Assembly: GCA_009760855.2 (NCBI GenBank)
Contig: WPIO01000069.1
Coordinates: 491,001-555,000, forward strand
Direction of reading: 5' to 3'
DNA: 64,000 nt
Origin: Cristatella mucedo
Lineage: Eukaryota > Bryozoa > Phylactolaemata > Cristatellidae
Shown here: one piece after another, positions 1 to 11,402 of the stretch
Layout: every line of letters starts with the position of its first letter
Position numbering within the stretch: the first letter of the stretch is position 1
Program-made: the position numbers and the translations under genes
The notes under the pieces: generated by a model
Told to the model about the DNA's origin: nothing
The model's database searches: none
Seen by the model: only the letters and a program-made list of their open reading frames with translations

Positions 1-1534
1 AGTTTGACGTTAATTTGTGAGCCCACATTATTTAGTTTTGTATACAGCTACACTAAAATTTGACTCTTTGTTCCAACTACACAGCCTCATATGCTATCAA
101 GAAGAACCAGTGCGTATGTACGGCGGCAGCCGTCAATTTCGCCTTCATCTGATTAAAGTTTTTGAAAAAGGCCTCTTCTCCTGTTTTGAGTGATAAGGTT
201 CGTCGGAAATTTTAATTGCTCGATAATTTCTAAATTGCGATAAGCACTTTCAAGTTGTACGAGAAACAGTGGAATGATAGTCGGTGTCACGAAAACCAAA
301 TGATGTATTATAGATAGCACTCCTGCGTACCGCCAGATTAATGTTTACGTTTTTGCGTTTAACTGAAGAAGAACATGCGTAATTGTTCAAAAAAGCTTAC
401 CCTGATAATGCGCCGTTAGATGCAGCATTGACAATAAAAGTATTACAGAATGTACCATAGCTTTTGGTTAGGCGTCGCACGCAACAAAGGGATCTCAGCA
501 CAATGAAGTTTAATTCCTGTTCAAGCTTTTTAATTCAGCTGAGAGCTACAATTTGGTGTAAACTAATTCAATTTTACTCTTGTCTCAAAAACCCCTTTGT
601 CGAAATTATACCAGACCAATTGACCTGATACGACGAGAATGCTGCCCTTCGTTAAGCAAATGTACAGATAAGCATGTAATTCGTTCAGAACTAGTATTAC
701 TGAATGCTATTACTAGAAGGGCTCAGGTGAAAAATCGGACAGGATTAAGCATGTCAGCTTGATACGTCGTGGCCATGATATATAGGATTGCATTGATGAT
801 TACGTGAGTACCGCAGTCTCTAGCTGAGGCGTAGCGGAGGGGTGGGAAGGGAGAGGAGGAAAATGTTCCCGGGCGCCAAGGACAAGGGGCGTCAAAAGCA
901 AAAAGGATTAGGCATATTTTTATTTTTATTTTCCATGTGAGAATACTTATCTTAATTTCAAGCAAGTCATAGTTTCAATTAAATTGACTATTGCTGGCTG
1001 TGTTAGTGAAACATGTTCACTGACTTGGATCAAGCTGTAGGTTGAAGCTCTAGCGGCTTATTCGAAACCACGCATGGGTCAAACGTAGTGTTATTTTCTT
1101 ACGTGAACAGCTGTTGATGCAGTAGGCAGCATTTTTTAAGAGCTTGCTAACACCAATTAGGCTGCGGTTTTAGTCTCACCTTGCTTCCTTACGTTTATTG
1201 AATTGGCTAACCACAAGTGTATTTCTCAAAGGCAGATCCTTTAGGTAAAGAAATTGCATGCACAGACCTGCAAATTTCCCTCAGCAAATCCCAACACCTT
1301 CTAATTAAGGGGTGGTGGTCGGCCAGTAATTGCATGAAGACTGAGGCCTGATAGGGAATTACGGCCCGATAAATTCCCTACAGTACTCCTAAACTCGCAC
1401 ACGCTAGAAGCTGTCCGATCGGCGAGCTACAGCAGATGGGCCATCCTGTGTAATTCGCGAGAGGACAGAAAAGCAAGTGAACATTATCAACAGCTATTGC
1501 AGGTTGGTGTCAAAATTCATGGATTCACCCAGTG
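1..1534. other. No recognisable gene or element
   Basis: AT-rich sequence with only short frames. A purine-rich patch near 830-870 is the only compositional feature. Confidence 0.5.
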
Positions 1535-1770
1535 ATTTCACTAAATGACTGTATAAGCTCCACAGTCAAATCTGCCTACTACCAGCTCCATAATATTGCA
1601 AACACTGGGGCCAGCCTAAACCTCGATGCCAAATTTATGTTGGTACATACATTTGCAGCATCCAATCTTGACTCCCGTAACTCACTGTTTGCAGGTCTAC
1701 CAGCCTATGCAATAATGCACACTTAGCTGGTGCAAAACTCTTACTTCGAGGTTACTAATCCACATTAATA
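1535..1770 (+). mobile_element. LINE-A fragment (reverse transcriptase C-terminal part)
   Basis: Translation gives a worn version of the thumb region, SSTVKSAYYQLHNIANTGASL, then KFMLVHTFAASNLDSRNSLFAGLPAYAI, as seen intact at 31900-32060. It is truncated at both ends and interrupted by stops. LINE-A is an L2-like non-LTR family with an apurinic-type endonuclease (EN), a reverse transcriptase (RT) and an (ATT)n tail. Confidence 0.75.
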
Positions 1771-2188
1771 AAGCAATCAGTTGGTAATTAGTGCCTTGAA
1801 GGTCATTTTCGATTGAATATTGGATCGTTGCTGCATTGGTGTAATTGTGCTGTCTTTATATCGTACCCACCATGGGTCATGACACAGGGCTTGTGTATTC
1901 TCGTTTAAAATGGACCACATAGACACCCGATCTTAGGGAAATACACTACAACTTACTTTAATCCATAGCAAATACGTCAGAATGGGCTGTGCCAAACTTA
2001 AACACAGCGTTTCTTATTAAGCAGTGCTTGAGTCAGTGGGCGACGGAAGCTACGTTTTCGGAAAGCATGAACGTATCGACAGGCATAGGATGAGGTAAGT
2101 GCAACATTGACACGATACCCTCGAGATGGGACACTAACCCCTTGGTTGTTAGAGGCCTACAATTCAACCAGTCCGGCTACATGTGTTA

Positions 2189-2320
2189 CGCATGAGAGTT
2201 TTGAATAGCACACGGGCAGTCTAAGAGGCTTTCCGTGGCATTCGGTAGCCAAAAGACTTCACTCACGCAACTAAGAGAAAGTGAGAAGCCTAGCAGAGTC
2301 AGTAGAGCAGTTGACTTGGC
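2189..2320 (-). mobile_element. LINE-B 3' fragment
   Basis: Matches the antisense 3' part of LINE-B: a variant of GGTAGCCAAAAGACTTC, the CGCAACTAAGAGAAAGTG block, and GCAGAGTCAGTAGAGCAG. No tail repeat remains. LINE-B is an L2-like family whose copies end in (ACATT)n. Confidence 0.7.
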
Positions 2321-3296
2321 TTCAGCCTTAATTCAGTACACATATTTGCGAAGTTTTTCTTTCTCACTCAAGAATGTCCCGAATGTTTCCGAACAGCTAA
2401 TAAAATGCTGACTTAACTTTTAGTCACTGTTAGCGTCAGCAACCAAGACCTAAAGTCAATGTGACTTAATAGTTCAGTCTGTCGATCTGCTAGCAATGAA
2501 TCTATCGATTCTTAGCCATTCGGTAAAATTACTCTGCCTCATCCATATTGGTCACATACAGCAAATGTCAGGGGTAAACCTGGTTATGCCTGGGGGGGGG
2601 GGGGACTAGACATTAGCAGAGTATCCTTAGCCGTGCATCCTTTAATGAGCGATCTGGCGGAGTTGCATTAAGTGGCTCAGCCAAACGGTACGAGAAAACG
2701 AGTGCATCAGCAGCGGGAACTTGTAACTATTCAGCAAAATTTACGAAGCTTTCTGGCAGATCATCACCAGTCAAAGACACTCAGACCTCTTAGTAGTCTT
2801 TCTAAAAAGGTCATCCGGTGGACTTGCATTAACAAGTCAAGCCAAACAGATGAAAAAACCGGCTCATTGGTAGCTGTATGCTGTACCTGTTCTACTAACT
2901 TTTGGAAGATTTTTGCAGCATCGGTACTTGTCAGGGAAACTCTGACATTGCAACTGAACAGCTCACTCCATATATCCAGCACCCTGAATCGTCTCGTTAT
3001 ACCTTCGACTGCTTTATTACTCCAGGGTTAGCAGAACGCCCGAGGCCAAGTAGTAGTCCCTATTAGCTGACATGCCTTCGAGGGTGGCCTGATTCGGGAG
3101 TTCTGGAAGCCCGTAGGTGTCCTTAGCTCATTGCCCAAGCTTCTTTTATGTAATTCGTGTATTATCATTCTCCATACTTGAACTGTTTTCATCCTACTCT
3201 ATCGCCGGTTGCATTCTCTGCATGCTAGCAGCAACAAAAAAACGAAGTAGAAGCATGCGGCAAGCCCGATAAGGTGAGTGCATTGTTACTTTTAGG
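2321..3296. other. Unassigned, with one internal direct repeat
   Basis: GTTGCATTAAGTGGCTCAGC at 2662 and CTTGCATTAACAAGTCAAGC at 2823 begin two worn repeats 161 bp apart. No family recognised, and the open frames on both strands show no domain. Confidence 0.4.
2592..2604 (+). repeat. Poly(G) run of 13
   Basis: An uninterrupted run of 13 G residues in otherwise AT-rich sequence. No associated gene is seen. Confidence 0.9.
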
Positions 3297-3960
3297 TCAC
3301 TTGATTCTTTGACTCCGCCTACCTCTCAGACCTACTCCACTACCAGGCCAAGCATTGTACCACCCGTTTTTTAGAATCCAACAGTTTACCAATATCTCGT
3401 ACAAACCTCAAATCCTGTGGAGACCATGCATTTGGTTTGTTCTAGGGTTAAGGTGCTCGACCCGATCAAGGTCTGACTGAGATCATGGGCTCGAGCCCCG
3501 AGGCATATGTGAAGCGCCTGAATAGAGATTAAGTTCACTTGGGGCGCTATATAAATGAATTATCTATAAATTTATTAAAAATTATATATGCATTTACTTG
3601 GTATGCTCCCAAAGCTTGGAACTCACTCCCGACTTGCGTCGGAGCATACCCTGACTTGACCACATTTAAAAAGAACTTAAAACACTTATTTAGGACAGCA
3701 TTTAGTAGGTCCCTGTGATTCGTCCTTCATGTGCTTATGCGTGCTGACACTAAGCATGCTGCCACTAACCACACTTGCATACTGACTTTGTGCATGTCAC
3801 CCCTAACCATGTTATTCGTGTTGTTTATCAAGCATGATATTACTCACCGTTCAATCGCGTTTCCCTTTGCAACAAATTTAAAGCGACTAGAAAGAAATTG
3901 AGTTCTCTGAGGGCGCGTCATCAAGCGTATTATTAATATCATCATCTCTAGTTTCCTGGG
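3297..3960 (+). mobile_element. LINE-A 3' end, split by a SINE-2 insertion
   Basis: Contains the end of the RT frame (the stretch encoding APKAWNSLPTC with LTTFKKNLK), the 3' UTR with the paired ...GCATGCTGCCACTAACC... and ...TGCATGTCACCCCTAACC... blocks, the GAGTTCTCTGAGGGCGC tail motif and a short ATT repeat. A SINE-2 copy interrupts it at about 3441-3598. Confidence 0.85.
3441..3598 (+). mobile_element. SINE-2 (tRNA-derived) inserted in LINE-A
   Basis: It begins with a tRNA-like part (GGTTAAGGTGCTCG as A-box region; GGGCTCGAGCCCC as B box). It ends in GTGAAGCGCCTGAATAGAG, then ATTAAGTTCACTTGGGGCGC, which closely copies the LINE-A 3' tail, followed by an AT-rich stretch. TTGGT on both sides is a likely target-site duplication. 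The LINE-A host reads continuously across the insertion. Confidence 0.8.
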
Positions 3961-5664
3961 TTCTCCATAAGCATACTCCATTTACGTGCACCAAAATTGT
4001 CTAAAGGTTAGCCATAGATATTGAAAGTTCACTTTAACATGTAGATATTTGAATATAAAGGTGCATATGGTCTTGGCATAACAAACAACTCGCAGTATGG
4101 CAGCAGCCGCAGTGGATGCCAATAGAAGCATTTTTTATTTAGCCACTAATGCGGAAGTTGTGCGTAAAAAATGAAGATATTTATTGACATTCTCAAAAAG
4201 GAACACCAATGGCGCTGGTGTTTATGCGTTTATAGTGATGTCACCCCACCTCGATTATATATGCACATCCCATATCTGGCCACGGACGGAAACCTCTACC
4301 TTTCACGTTGCCTCTTCTGCTGCAGTGCATTCCACAGAACAGGAATTGTATTGCGAAGGCTTGATTCGTAGGTTGAATACCTCGAATGAGCAGCCTGTTT
4401 ATATCGCCCCTTAGTCGTAATACAGGGTCCGGATCAGGCGACCGGCTGTGCAGCTGAATAAGCACCGTCCTTGAACGAGTCCTTCAAACCGTATTTGACT
4501 TGTCTGGCAGTGTGCTTAGAGAGGTTTATCACGAAGCCAATGAAATAAAACTCCGAGCAGATTATTTGAACTTGGAAATCCAAATTGCTACACTGAAAAA
4601 CACTTGAGTAAAGTATATTTTTGAGGAAATCGGTGTTGTGTTAATTCAACGGCCCAGCGAGTAGCATGATGCAAACCGTGAGAACGTCTATTGGACGATA
4701 TCGACAGGCCAAGCTAAGGCCAGCTGTTCAAGCTACATCAGTCGCCGACTTCAGCGGTGAAGTTCAGCCACTTTGGTAATCTACTACAACAACAGAAGAT
4801 ATGAAGCAGAAGCTTTTAGCCTCATTGTTTGGCAAGTTAAGAGGGGTCGCTAAAATACATAGTGAGGCGACGACGCACTTAACGTACACATAACAACTGC
4901 ACGTGCGTTTCTTTCCTCATTGCTATTACACGTGTTCATATGCTGCGTGCAACTTTACTGTGCCTGGCATGACAGAAAAACCTTCTTCTACAATTAAATT
5001 GCAGCCAAAGCAGCTTCGAGGACATATTTTACGCTGAGTGCATGTACCAACTGGTTTATGCAGTATGTATATCTTATGTTATGTATATCTTACATATTGT
5101 TGTAATAGCCTAGAACAGACAAAGTTGTACTACCAGCAAAGTTTCAAGTGAGTCAGATTTCTTTACTCCTGTAGACCTTCGAACATCATATCGGCTATTA
5201 ATCTACTTGTACGTCTCTGCTAACTGCTAAAACTGCTAACAGAAGCAAGCATTTCGAATATACTGGTTTTGCAAGAATAAACACTGCAGCTAGGAGCAAA
5301 TGCCACTGCGGATATTAGACATTCTCTTCGAGGGTTGATTTAATTTAACGAGACTACGAAATTCATCTTTCCTTGTTACTCCCACTTCTTTGAAATTCCT
5401 ACATTTATTTTAAATCTTCGTACGATGTTACGAGTTCTTTGCATCGGCGGCAGGCCTTCTGCTGAAATGGAAAAACCAGTAGGTCACTTCACTGTCTGGG
5501 AGCTTGCCTCCTTAACCTACATCCTGGTTCTTTTAGTGGGCTTTCGTGCAACCCCATGCTTATTAGGGTCAAGTCATCTAATCGTCCTCTCACTAAACTA
5601 AGAGCTCCCTCAATGATTAGTAGCCGTTCACATTAACGCTTTGACTGTTCTCACAGAGGTCCCC
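3961..5664. other. Unassigned; one coding-like remnant
   Basis: About 4465-4605 (+) reads VLERVLQTVFDLSGSVLREV, then YHEANEIKLRADYLNLEIQI, helical and codon-like but bounded by stops. The rest shows no recognisable feature. Confidence 0.3.
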
Positions 5665-5790
5665 ACTTAAGCGTTTTTCTAGGGGGGAGGGCGATGAGGA
5701 GCTCCAGGCGGATCTGGTGGTCAACCGCTTCAAATGATGCTGATGGATTTCGGAGCGCCAGTAGAAAGATCCTACCTTGCATCTTGGCTA
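5665..5790 (-). mobile_element. Small inverted LINE-A RT fragment
   Basis: On the minus strand this reads SASFEAVDHQIRLELLIALPP, a worn form of the RT motif L-D-F-S-A-A-F-E-A-I-D-H-K-V-L-L-E-L-L. It faces the plus-strand fragment that starts at 5815 and carries the same motif. Confidence 0.55.
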
Positions 5791-5814
5791 AATCCGCAGG
5801 ATCTCTCAACAGCA

Positions 5815-6735
5815 TTGTGTACCATTGATGGTCAAGTCCTTCTCGAGTACCTGCCATCTCGCCCTGGCATCATTGGCAATGAAATGCTATGGCTTAGGTC
5901 TAATTAAAGTGTTGCAGATTTTAAAGTGTTCATATCTAATGGGCCCCTGCCATCCAGGGAGCCTTCAAAGTACAAGGTATCCTAAGTATCTACCACTGGT
6001 GCACTTCCTTTTACAGTGAGTACTCTAGTCTTTACCGAATTAATTGGTAAGCACAAGGTAGACCTTCATTGTTATGCAGCAGGTAAGGAAGAGGCATCTA
6101 GGCTCTGATCATTATCTTACTTCGAAAATGTCACACTGGTTAGCCGTGATGGCACACTAGGTAAGGTGGTTGCTTTCACGACCTTGGTCTCGAGGTCGTG
6201 GGTTCGATTCCTGCAGTGGGCGATCCTTTATCGCCACTGCAAGCGGTGGTGATAGCCGTAAAGGCTCTTCTGTCGCTATACAAAAAGAGGCTGTTTAATC
6301 AGCTAGGATTTTTTTTTGTTGACTACCTTGCGGCATGAGTTGCAGACATTAGTTCTAGGATAACGAGAAAAATTCTACAGTTTACCGACGGCAGAACCAA
6401 CCTGCTAATTGTGGGAAAACATAGTGTTACTCGGTGACTGAAAGATAGATGGTCACACTTCACTCAATTATCATATCTCAGGTAGTGCCAGCAAAAATCT
6501 GAGACCCCCCTTACACACAACCGTTTGCTGAATGACTATATCAGCACACCGGTCTGGTGTGCTTAATTCCAGCTACATAGGTTTACATACATTTGAATCT
6601 GTTAGGGCAAGGCTACCAGTCAAGCTATTCCAAGTATTTCTGACATAGTTTCCACTTTCGAGCTTCTTGCCTATACAATTAACAGCTTATTGCATGTGCT
6701 AGCACAGCAGCTAGGCTTGCCTAACGCAAATGTAG
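5815..6735 (+). mobile_element. Old LINE-A RT copy, split by SINE-1
   Basis: The order of worn motifs matches the RT: TIDGQVLLEYLPSRPGIIG (5820-5876), KHKVDLHCYAAG where the catalytic YADD should be (about 6050-6085), TNLLIVGKHSV (about 6398-6430), and NDYIST (about 6530). A SINE-1 copy sits between at 6141-6320. Catalytic residues are lost and every frame is broken. Confidence 0.6.
6141..6320 (+). mobile_element. SINE-1 copy
   Basis: tRNA-derived head (TGGCACACTAGGTAAGG as A box, GGGTTCGATTCC as B box) with an anticodon-arm palindrome. A common body follows (CTTTATCGCCACTGCAAGCG) and the 3' end GAGGCTGTTTAATCAGCTAG runs into a T run. It is not a functional tRNA gene because the tRNA fold is incomplete and the body extends another 100 bp. 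Confidence 0.85.
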
Positions 6736-7507
6736 AAGCAGCCAACCCACCAAACAGTATTTCAACTTCCAATATTCAGATACACTCTCTTAGGTTCCAT
6801 CATGCTTTAACTCAAGACTACTAATCAGATATGCTAGATAATGTAATTTTGTGGACAGGATAGCAATTGGCTTTGGAAGAAGTGTAAAATGTGAAGCTAA
6901 TTCAATTTGAAATTTGAGGAATTAATACATATTGATTTAAATTTTCTATTACGTAGGATTGAATTATTTCAGCACAGATGTCCCACAAATTGTAAAACCC
7001 TGAGAGTGTGTGCAATATCCATTAAAGTGAAGAGACAATTTCAGCTTTGTCGCCTTTAGAATTTCAGACTCTAATCTAGGCAGCACAGTGTCTGATGTGA
7101 AACGTCAGTGCCATTGTCACTCTAAATGATCGTTCGTGTTGAAATACTTGGGCGAAGTTTAAAGGTGAATGCTCAAATCTTTTATGTTTCGTGAATAATA
7201 TATTATAAAAGACAGTTGGTATAAATCATGACCAGTCAAAAAGATAGCTTGAAATTCCTGGGAAAACAGCCATTGCTATGTGCCAAACATGCAACGTCAA
7301 CAGCAGTCCAGCGACACTCGCATGACTAATTTCACCCATATACATGGCAGCTAGGCTCCAAATTTAGACCAAGTCAACTAACATTTCAGATGAGTTTACA
7401 ATCAGCAAGGAGACACCACATCAACCGCAGCGACACGGCTGGCGTATGTTCTTTTACCGATTGCTTTTCAAATTAGGAAGCACGGCATGTGCATGTAAGA
7501 CCACATG

Positions 7508-7820
7508 TCATGTGCGCATTCTCCGGAAAGTCATATTTATGCGAACACCAGGTGCTGTTTTCCGTGGCGGTAGAGCATGAGTCCAGAATTGATTGGTGGG
7601 ATGATGCATTACGAGCAGACTGCCATGATCCAGGCTCAATCTTATCTTCTCAGGCGTCCGCGAAGCTGAGCGTCGCTTCTGTCCAGCCTTGCCACCCATG
7701 TAGCGACGAAAAATAAAGTCCCGACTCTGTCCGAACGAGAGCGAAGCAATAGGGCAGCGTGGTTCGAGCTCATCCTCGTTGTCACGGTGTTCACCCATCG
7801 AGTCAGAGCCATCTTTGTAC
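7508..7820 (-). CDS. ALKBH2: ALKBH2-type DNA dioxygenase, terminal coding exon 3
   Basis: The exon encodes residues 149-252 and the TGA stop. It carries the whole catalytic centre: H160 and D162 of the HxD iron motif (GEHRDNE), the distal iron ligand H230 (WTHALPPRK), and the 2-oxoglutarate-binding arginines R242 and R248 (RINMTFRR). These match human H171, D173, H236, R248 and R254 in spacing and context. IASLSFGQSRDFIFR and HGSLLVMHHPTN are also family-typical. Nothing is missing, so the enzyme should be active. The loop between FIFRR and RLSL is slightly longer and more basic than in human. I see no clear canonical AATAAA on the minus strand in the 500 bp downstream, so the 3' end is unresolved. 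Confidence 0.92.
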
Positions 7821-8240
7821 CTAATCAGGTGCGAGGGAATGTGTCATCAAAGGCAAACATGCAGTTAAAACCCACTCATCATCGAAACCTAAAAGTTAAT
7901 GCACCACCAGATATATTTAAGGAGATTGTGCCATCAGCATGATGTCAATCGCTAGACATCTTAATACAATGCACTTGCAAGTGGCATCAATTTTAGAAAA
8001 AATTCAGTTTAAACAATAAAAAAAAGTAGAACATAGTTCATCTCCCCTAGCCTGCATAGCTTGCTGCTACTTCCACCGTGTGAGTAAGTCAACGTTTTTC
8101 AACCGACTCAGGAGAACTAAGGAATCGGATTACAGTTAGTAATCCCCAGCTGCTGAACCTACCTAAACATGTACAGCTGCCACCAATATGGAAAGCAACA
8201 GTAATAATACAAAAATTGTTGCATTCTGCAAATCACCCAC

Positions 8241-8383
8241 CTGTTTATGAGGACAAAATTGAATTTGCAGTCAACCATGTCGCTAACATCTCTGCATAAT
8301 TGTTTGAGAAACGGCAGCCAGGGTTTGGCCCTAACCGTACAGCCTGAGAACGTATAGGTGAGGCCATCGTCACCATAAGCAGC
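8241..8383 (-). CDS. ALKBH2: ALKBH2-type DNA dioxygenase, coding exon 2 of 3
   Basis: This is a 143-nt internal exon (47 codons plus 2 nt) encoding residues 102-148 and part of 149. It is bounded by a pyrimidine-rich acceptor ending TTTTAG and a GTGGGT donor on the minus strand. It reads YGDDGLTYTFSG, then KPWLPFL, then FNFVLIN, in the same order as the start of the double-stranded beta-helix fold in ALKBH2. FNFVLIN-R is the strand that leads into the Fe(II)-binding loop. Phase 0 in and phase 2 out match the neighbouring exons exactly, and the arginine codon is split AG|G across the next intron. Intron 1, between this exon and exon 1, is 4.2 kb and filled with LINE and SINE copies. The intron after this exon is 420 bp. 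Confidence 0.9.
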
Positions 8384-8886
8384 CTAAAACAATAGAAGAG
8401 CCCATAATTATCGTTTAGCTTATCACTATTAAGAACACTCACACGATAGCCTGACTGCATGTACACACTGTGTGTGTACTTACCTGCTGGCTTACGTGGT
8501 TATTGCACAACCAAATTGCGGGGTGAGAACCTAAAGAAACCTCACTACTAAAATTGCACATGCAGATGCGTTACCAAGGATGTTTCTAGTGACGATATTG
8601 CTAATACATAGCACATTTTGCAGGCCTCCTTTGGTCCAGTCTCAGCTGCATGGTCCGGTCAGCAACAACATCTGGTGCAGCCAGGCACAGTGCCCGATCC
8701 AGCAAAGGCGACAGGTCCAGTCACGATACTAGGTGTAATTTACCTACACAGCAAAGCTAAGGCATTTCTCTATGGAGAAGGCTAATTGTGTGGACCAGTG
8801 ACTGCCTTCAAGGATAAGTTGACAAACTAAGTATTTTCTTAGTAGCAGCCGACTGAATCTGAGAGAATGTTCAAAACAGAATCTAC

Positions 8887-8980
8887 GTCACAACAAGAAA
8901 AAGTAAAAGCATAAAAACGCAAAACATAAGCTATATCACAACAACAAAAATTATGAAAAGTAAAAGACATAAAAACCCAC
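8887..8980 (+). repeat. Short A-rich direct repeat
   Basis: Two imperfect units about 50 bp apart, each of the form TCACAACAA...AAGTAAAAG.CATAAAAAC, inside ALKBH2 intron 1. Probably a local duplication. Confidence 0.5.
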
Positions 8981-9899
8981 AGCAGCATATGTGAAAAAAC
9001 ATGCAAGCAGAAACAAAGCATGCTGTATTTACGAAACCTAGCAAAGAGTGCTGAATCGTTATTAAGCCAGTCGTGCAGCCACTGGCTCCTACTTCATTTA
9101 CAGGCCCGGCACATCTGTTATCAAGGCTTGATGTGATTTTGGTAAGTACAGCTCTCCTCGGTTTGCAGCGTGGGTGGGTGGGCTATCACAAACAAAGTAA
9201 TCGAAAGTCTAATGCATCTACTTGCAGAGACTGTCAGAAAATGACATATGACACGATGTATGTATTCGAAAGTCGTGCTAATAACCTAGGGCATGCTTAC
9301 ATTTGGCTGCATACCACCAGCATCGTACCCGAACGCAAGCAGCAACCCAAGAAAGAGGTTGTTCTGATGTCTTGAGCTCTATCCTAATTGGTTTCATTGT
9401 CCAACATTCTTGTCGGAACAAACCAGGAAAAGCTAATCATCACTTGATGCATGCAGCTGGTGCTAATATGGTTCGACAAAACTACCACAATCCACTCTAA
9501 TTAGTCTAAAATCTAAAGGACTATGGCATTTCCGAGCTCAATGCACCTTGTAGGAAAATCAATGGTGGGAAGACGACAACATTGTGACATTGTGTGCTCA
9601 GCTGTGATTGATTGAGGGCATCTGCCTACAGGTCTTACTAAACCAGCAGTCCTGAGTGTCTACTTGTGTGCTTTAGTATGCTGGCCAAATCATGAGACTT
9701 GTTGCTTTTCCATGATTATCTAAGCATGATGCAGTGCATGCCATTAACGTTCGATCATCGATTGATTGACGTGCTGAAAGCTGCTCAGCCGTTGGAGGAT
9801 TTATTTATTTAAGGGTGCCATAAAAGACAAGTTTATATAGAGTTGCCAATAACAAAGCAAATAATAGGAAATTAGGACAAGGTCTTAAAGGTCGTTTGG

Positions 9900-10655
9900 C
9901 TTGATAAGTACAGCCAGAGCACACCACTTCTTGCCGACCTGCACTGGCTCCCAGTCAAGCAATCCATCGACTTCAAGGTTTTGTCCCTCACTTTTAGGTC
10001 CCTTCACTCTTTGGCTCTAGCCTACCTATCAAATCTACTCCCCACCAAGCTGAGCATCGTACCACCTGTTTTTCGGAATCTAACTGTTTAAACTATAAAC
10101 TATAATTCATTTGTATAGCGCCCCAAGAGAACTTAATCTCTATTCAGGCACTTCACAAATGCCTCGGAGCTCAAGCCCACGACCTCAGCCAGGCCTTGGT
10201 AGGGGCGAGCACCTTAACCGCTGGACCAAACCAGGTCTGCGTACCCATACCTGGCACAAATATCAAATGCTTTGGAGACCATGCCTTAAGTTAGTATGCT
10301 CACAAAGCCTGGAACTCACTCCCGACCTGAGTCACGACATCTCATGACTTGTCTACGTTTAAAAATAAACTTGAAATGCATTTATTTATCACAGCATTTA
10401 GTGGGTCCCTGTGATTCGTGCTTTTTGTGCTGATGCCTGCTGACACTGCGTATGCTGCCACTAACCATACTTGCATGCTGACCCTGTGCATGCCACCCTT
10501 AAACATGTTATTCTTATTGTTTATTGAGCATTCTACCAATAATAATTCGATCGAGCTTCCTTTACAGCGAACGTAAAGTGCCTAGAAAGAAATATAGTTC
10601 TCGGAGGGCACTATATGAAATGCATTATTATCATTATTAATATTATTATAAGTCG
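9900..10655 (+). mobile_element. LINE-A 3' end, split by SINE-2
   Basis: RT C-terminus (CHITPLLADLHWLPVKQ-like, then FRNLTV), the family 3' UTR and an (ATT)n tail at 10623-10650. Antisense SINE-2 interrupts the RT frame at 10089-10250. The element lies in ALKBH2 intron 1, antisense to the gene. Confidence 0.85.
10089..10250 (-). mobile_element. SINE-2 copy (antisense) inside LINE-A
   Basis: Reverse complement shows the SINE-2 head (CAGCGGTTAAGGTGCTCGCC, GTGGGCTTGAGCTCC) and the LINE-A-like tail (GAATAGAGATTAAGTTCTCT, then TGGGGCGCTATACAAATG). The LINE-A frame resumes on the far side. Confidence 0.8.
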
Positions 10656-10744
10656 AGTTCTCTATCAGACCAGGAATAGGATAGGGCAAGTAGGGTGGCA
10701 GGATTGAGTGAAGCAGTTAGGAGTTTAAGGCTAAACTGATTAGT

Positions 10745-10975
10745 TAGCCATATGTCTTATGCATGCTGACACTGTGCATGCTGCCACTAACCATATTTGC
10801 ATGCTGATCCTGTGCATGCCACTTCCAACCATGATAGCTTGTTTTATTATTGATTGAACATGCTACCACTAACCATTCAATCTTGGTTCCTTTGCAGCTA
10901 ATGTAAGGTACCTAGAAAGAGGTTGAGTTCTCTTATGGCACTATAACAAATGTACTATTTTTATTATTATTACGA
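10745..10975 (+). mobile_element. LINE-A 3' UTR fragment
   Basis: The paired GCATGCTGCCACTAACC and ...CTGTGCATGCCAC... blocks, the TAGAAAGAGGTTGAGTTCTC tail motif, and a terminal TTTTTATTATTATTA. It is truncated before the RT frame. Confidence 0.8.
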
Positions 10976-11197
10976 TAAAAAACAACCTATTGTTATTATT
11001 TTTCTTGCTCTACTCTCCTGCGAGGCTGTACATGCATATAACCGGATCTGGCAGGCTTAAGCTCAGCACTTCTTTGGTGAACTGCAACTATGAAAATCTA
11101 ACTGCAAGATACATCTAATAACTTAGCAATGGTTTGAGCAAACCGCATGGCACATCCTCAGAGCACCGGGTGGACGAGTGATGGTGGCAATTAAATT

Positions 11198-11372
11198 AAA
11201 TCTTAGCTGATTTAACAGCCTCTTTTGTATAGCGACAGAAGAGCCTTTAAGGCTATCACCTCCATTTGCAGTGGCGATAAAGGATCGCCCACAGCAGGAT
11301 TAGAACCCACGACATTGGGACCGAGGTCGTGAAAAGCAACCGCCTTACCAAGTGCGCCATCACGGCTGTACA
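11198..11372 (-). mobile_element. SINE-1 copy
   Basis: Antisense SINE-1: AACAGCCTCTTTTGTATAGC, the GCAGTGGCGATAAAGGATCG body, a mutated B box (TAGAACCCACG) and the palindrome GACCGAGGTCG. It lies in ALKBH2 intron 1. Confidence 0.85.
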
Positions 11373-11402
11373 AGTGGCCACATATGGCAGGCACTACAAG
11401 AA

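Noticed and set aside
6141-6320. tRNA gene
   Set aside because: A and B boxes are present, but the acceptor and D arms do not pair and the unit continues as a repeated SINE body.
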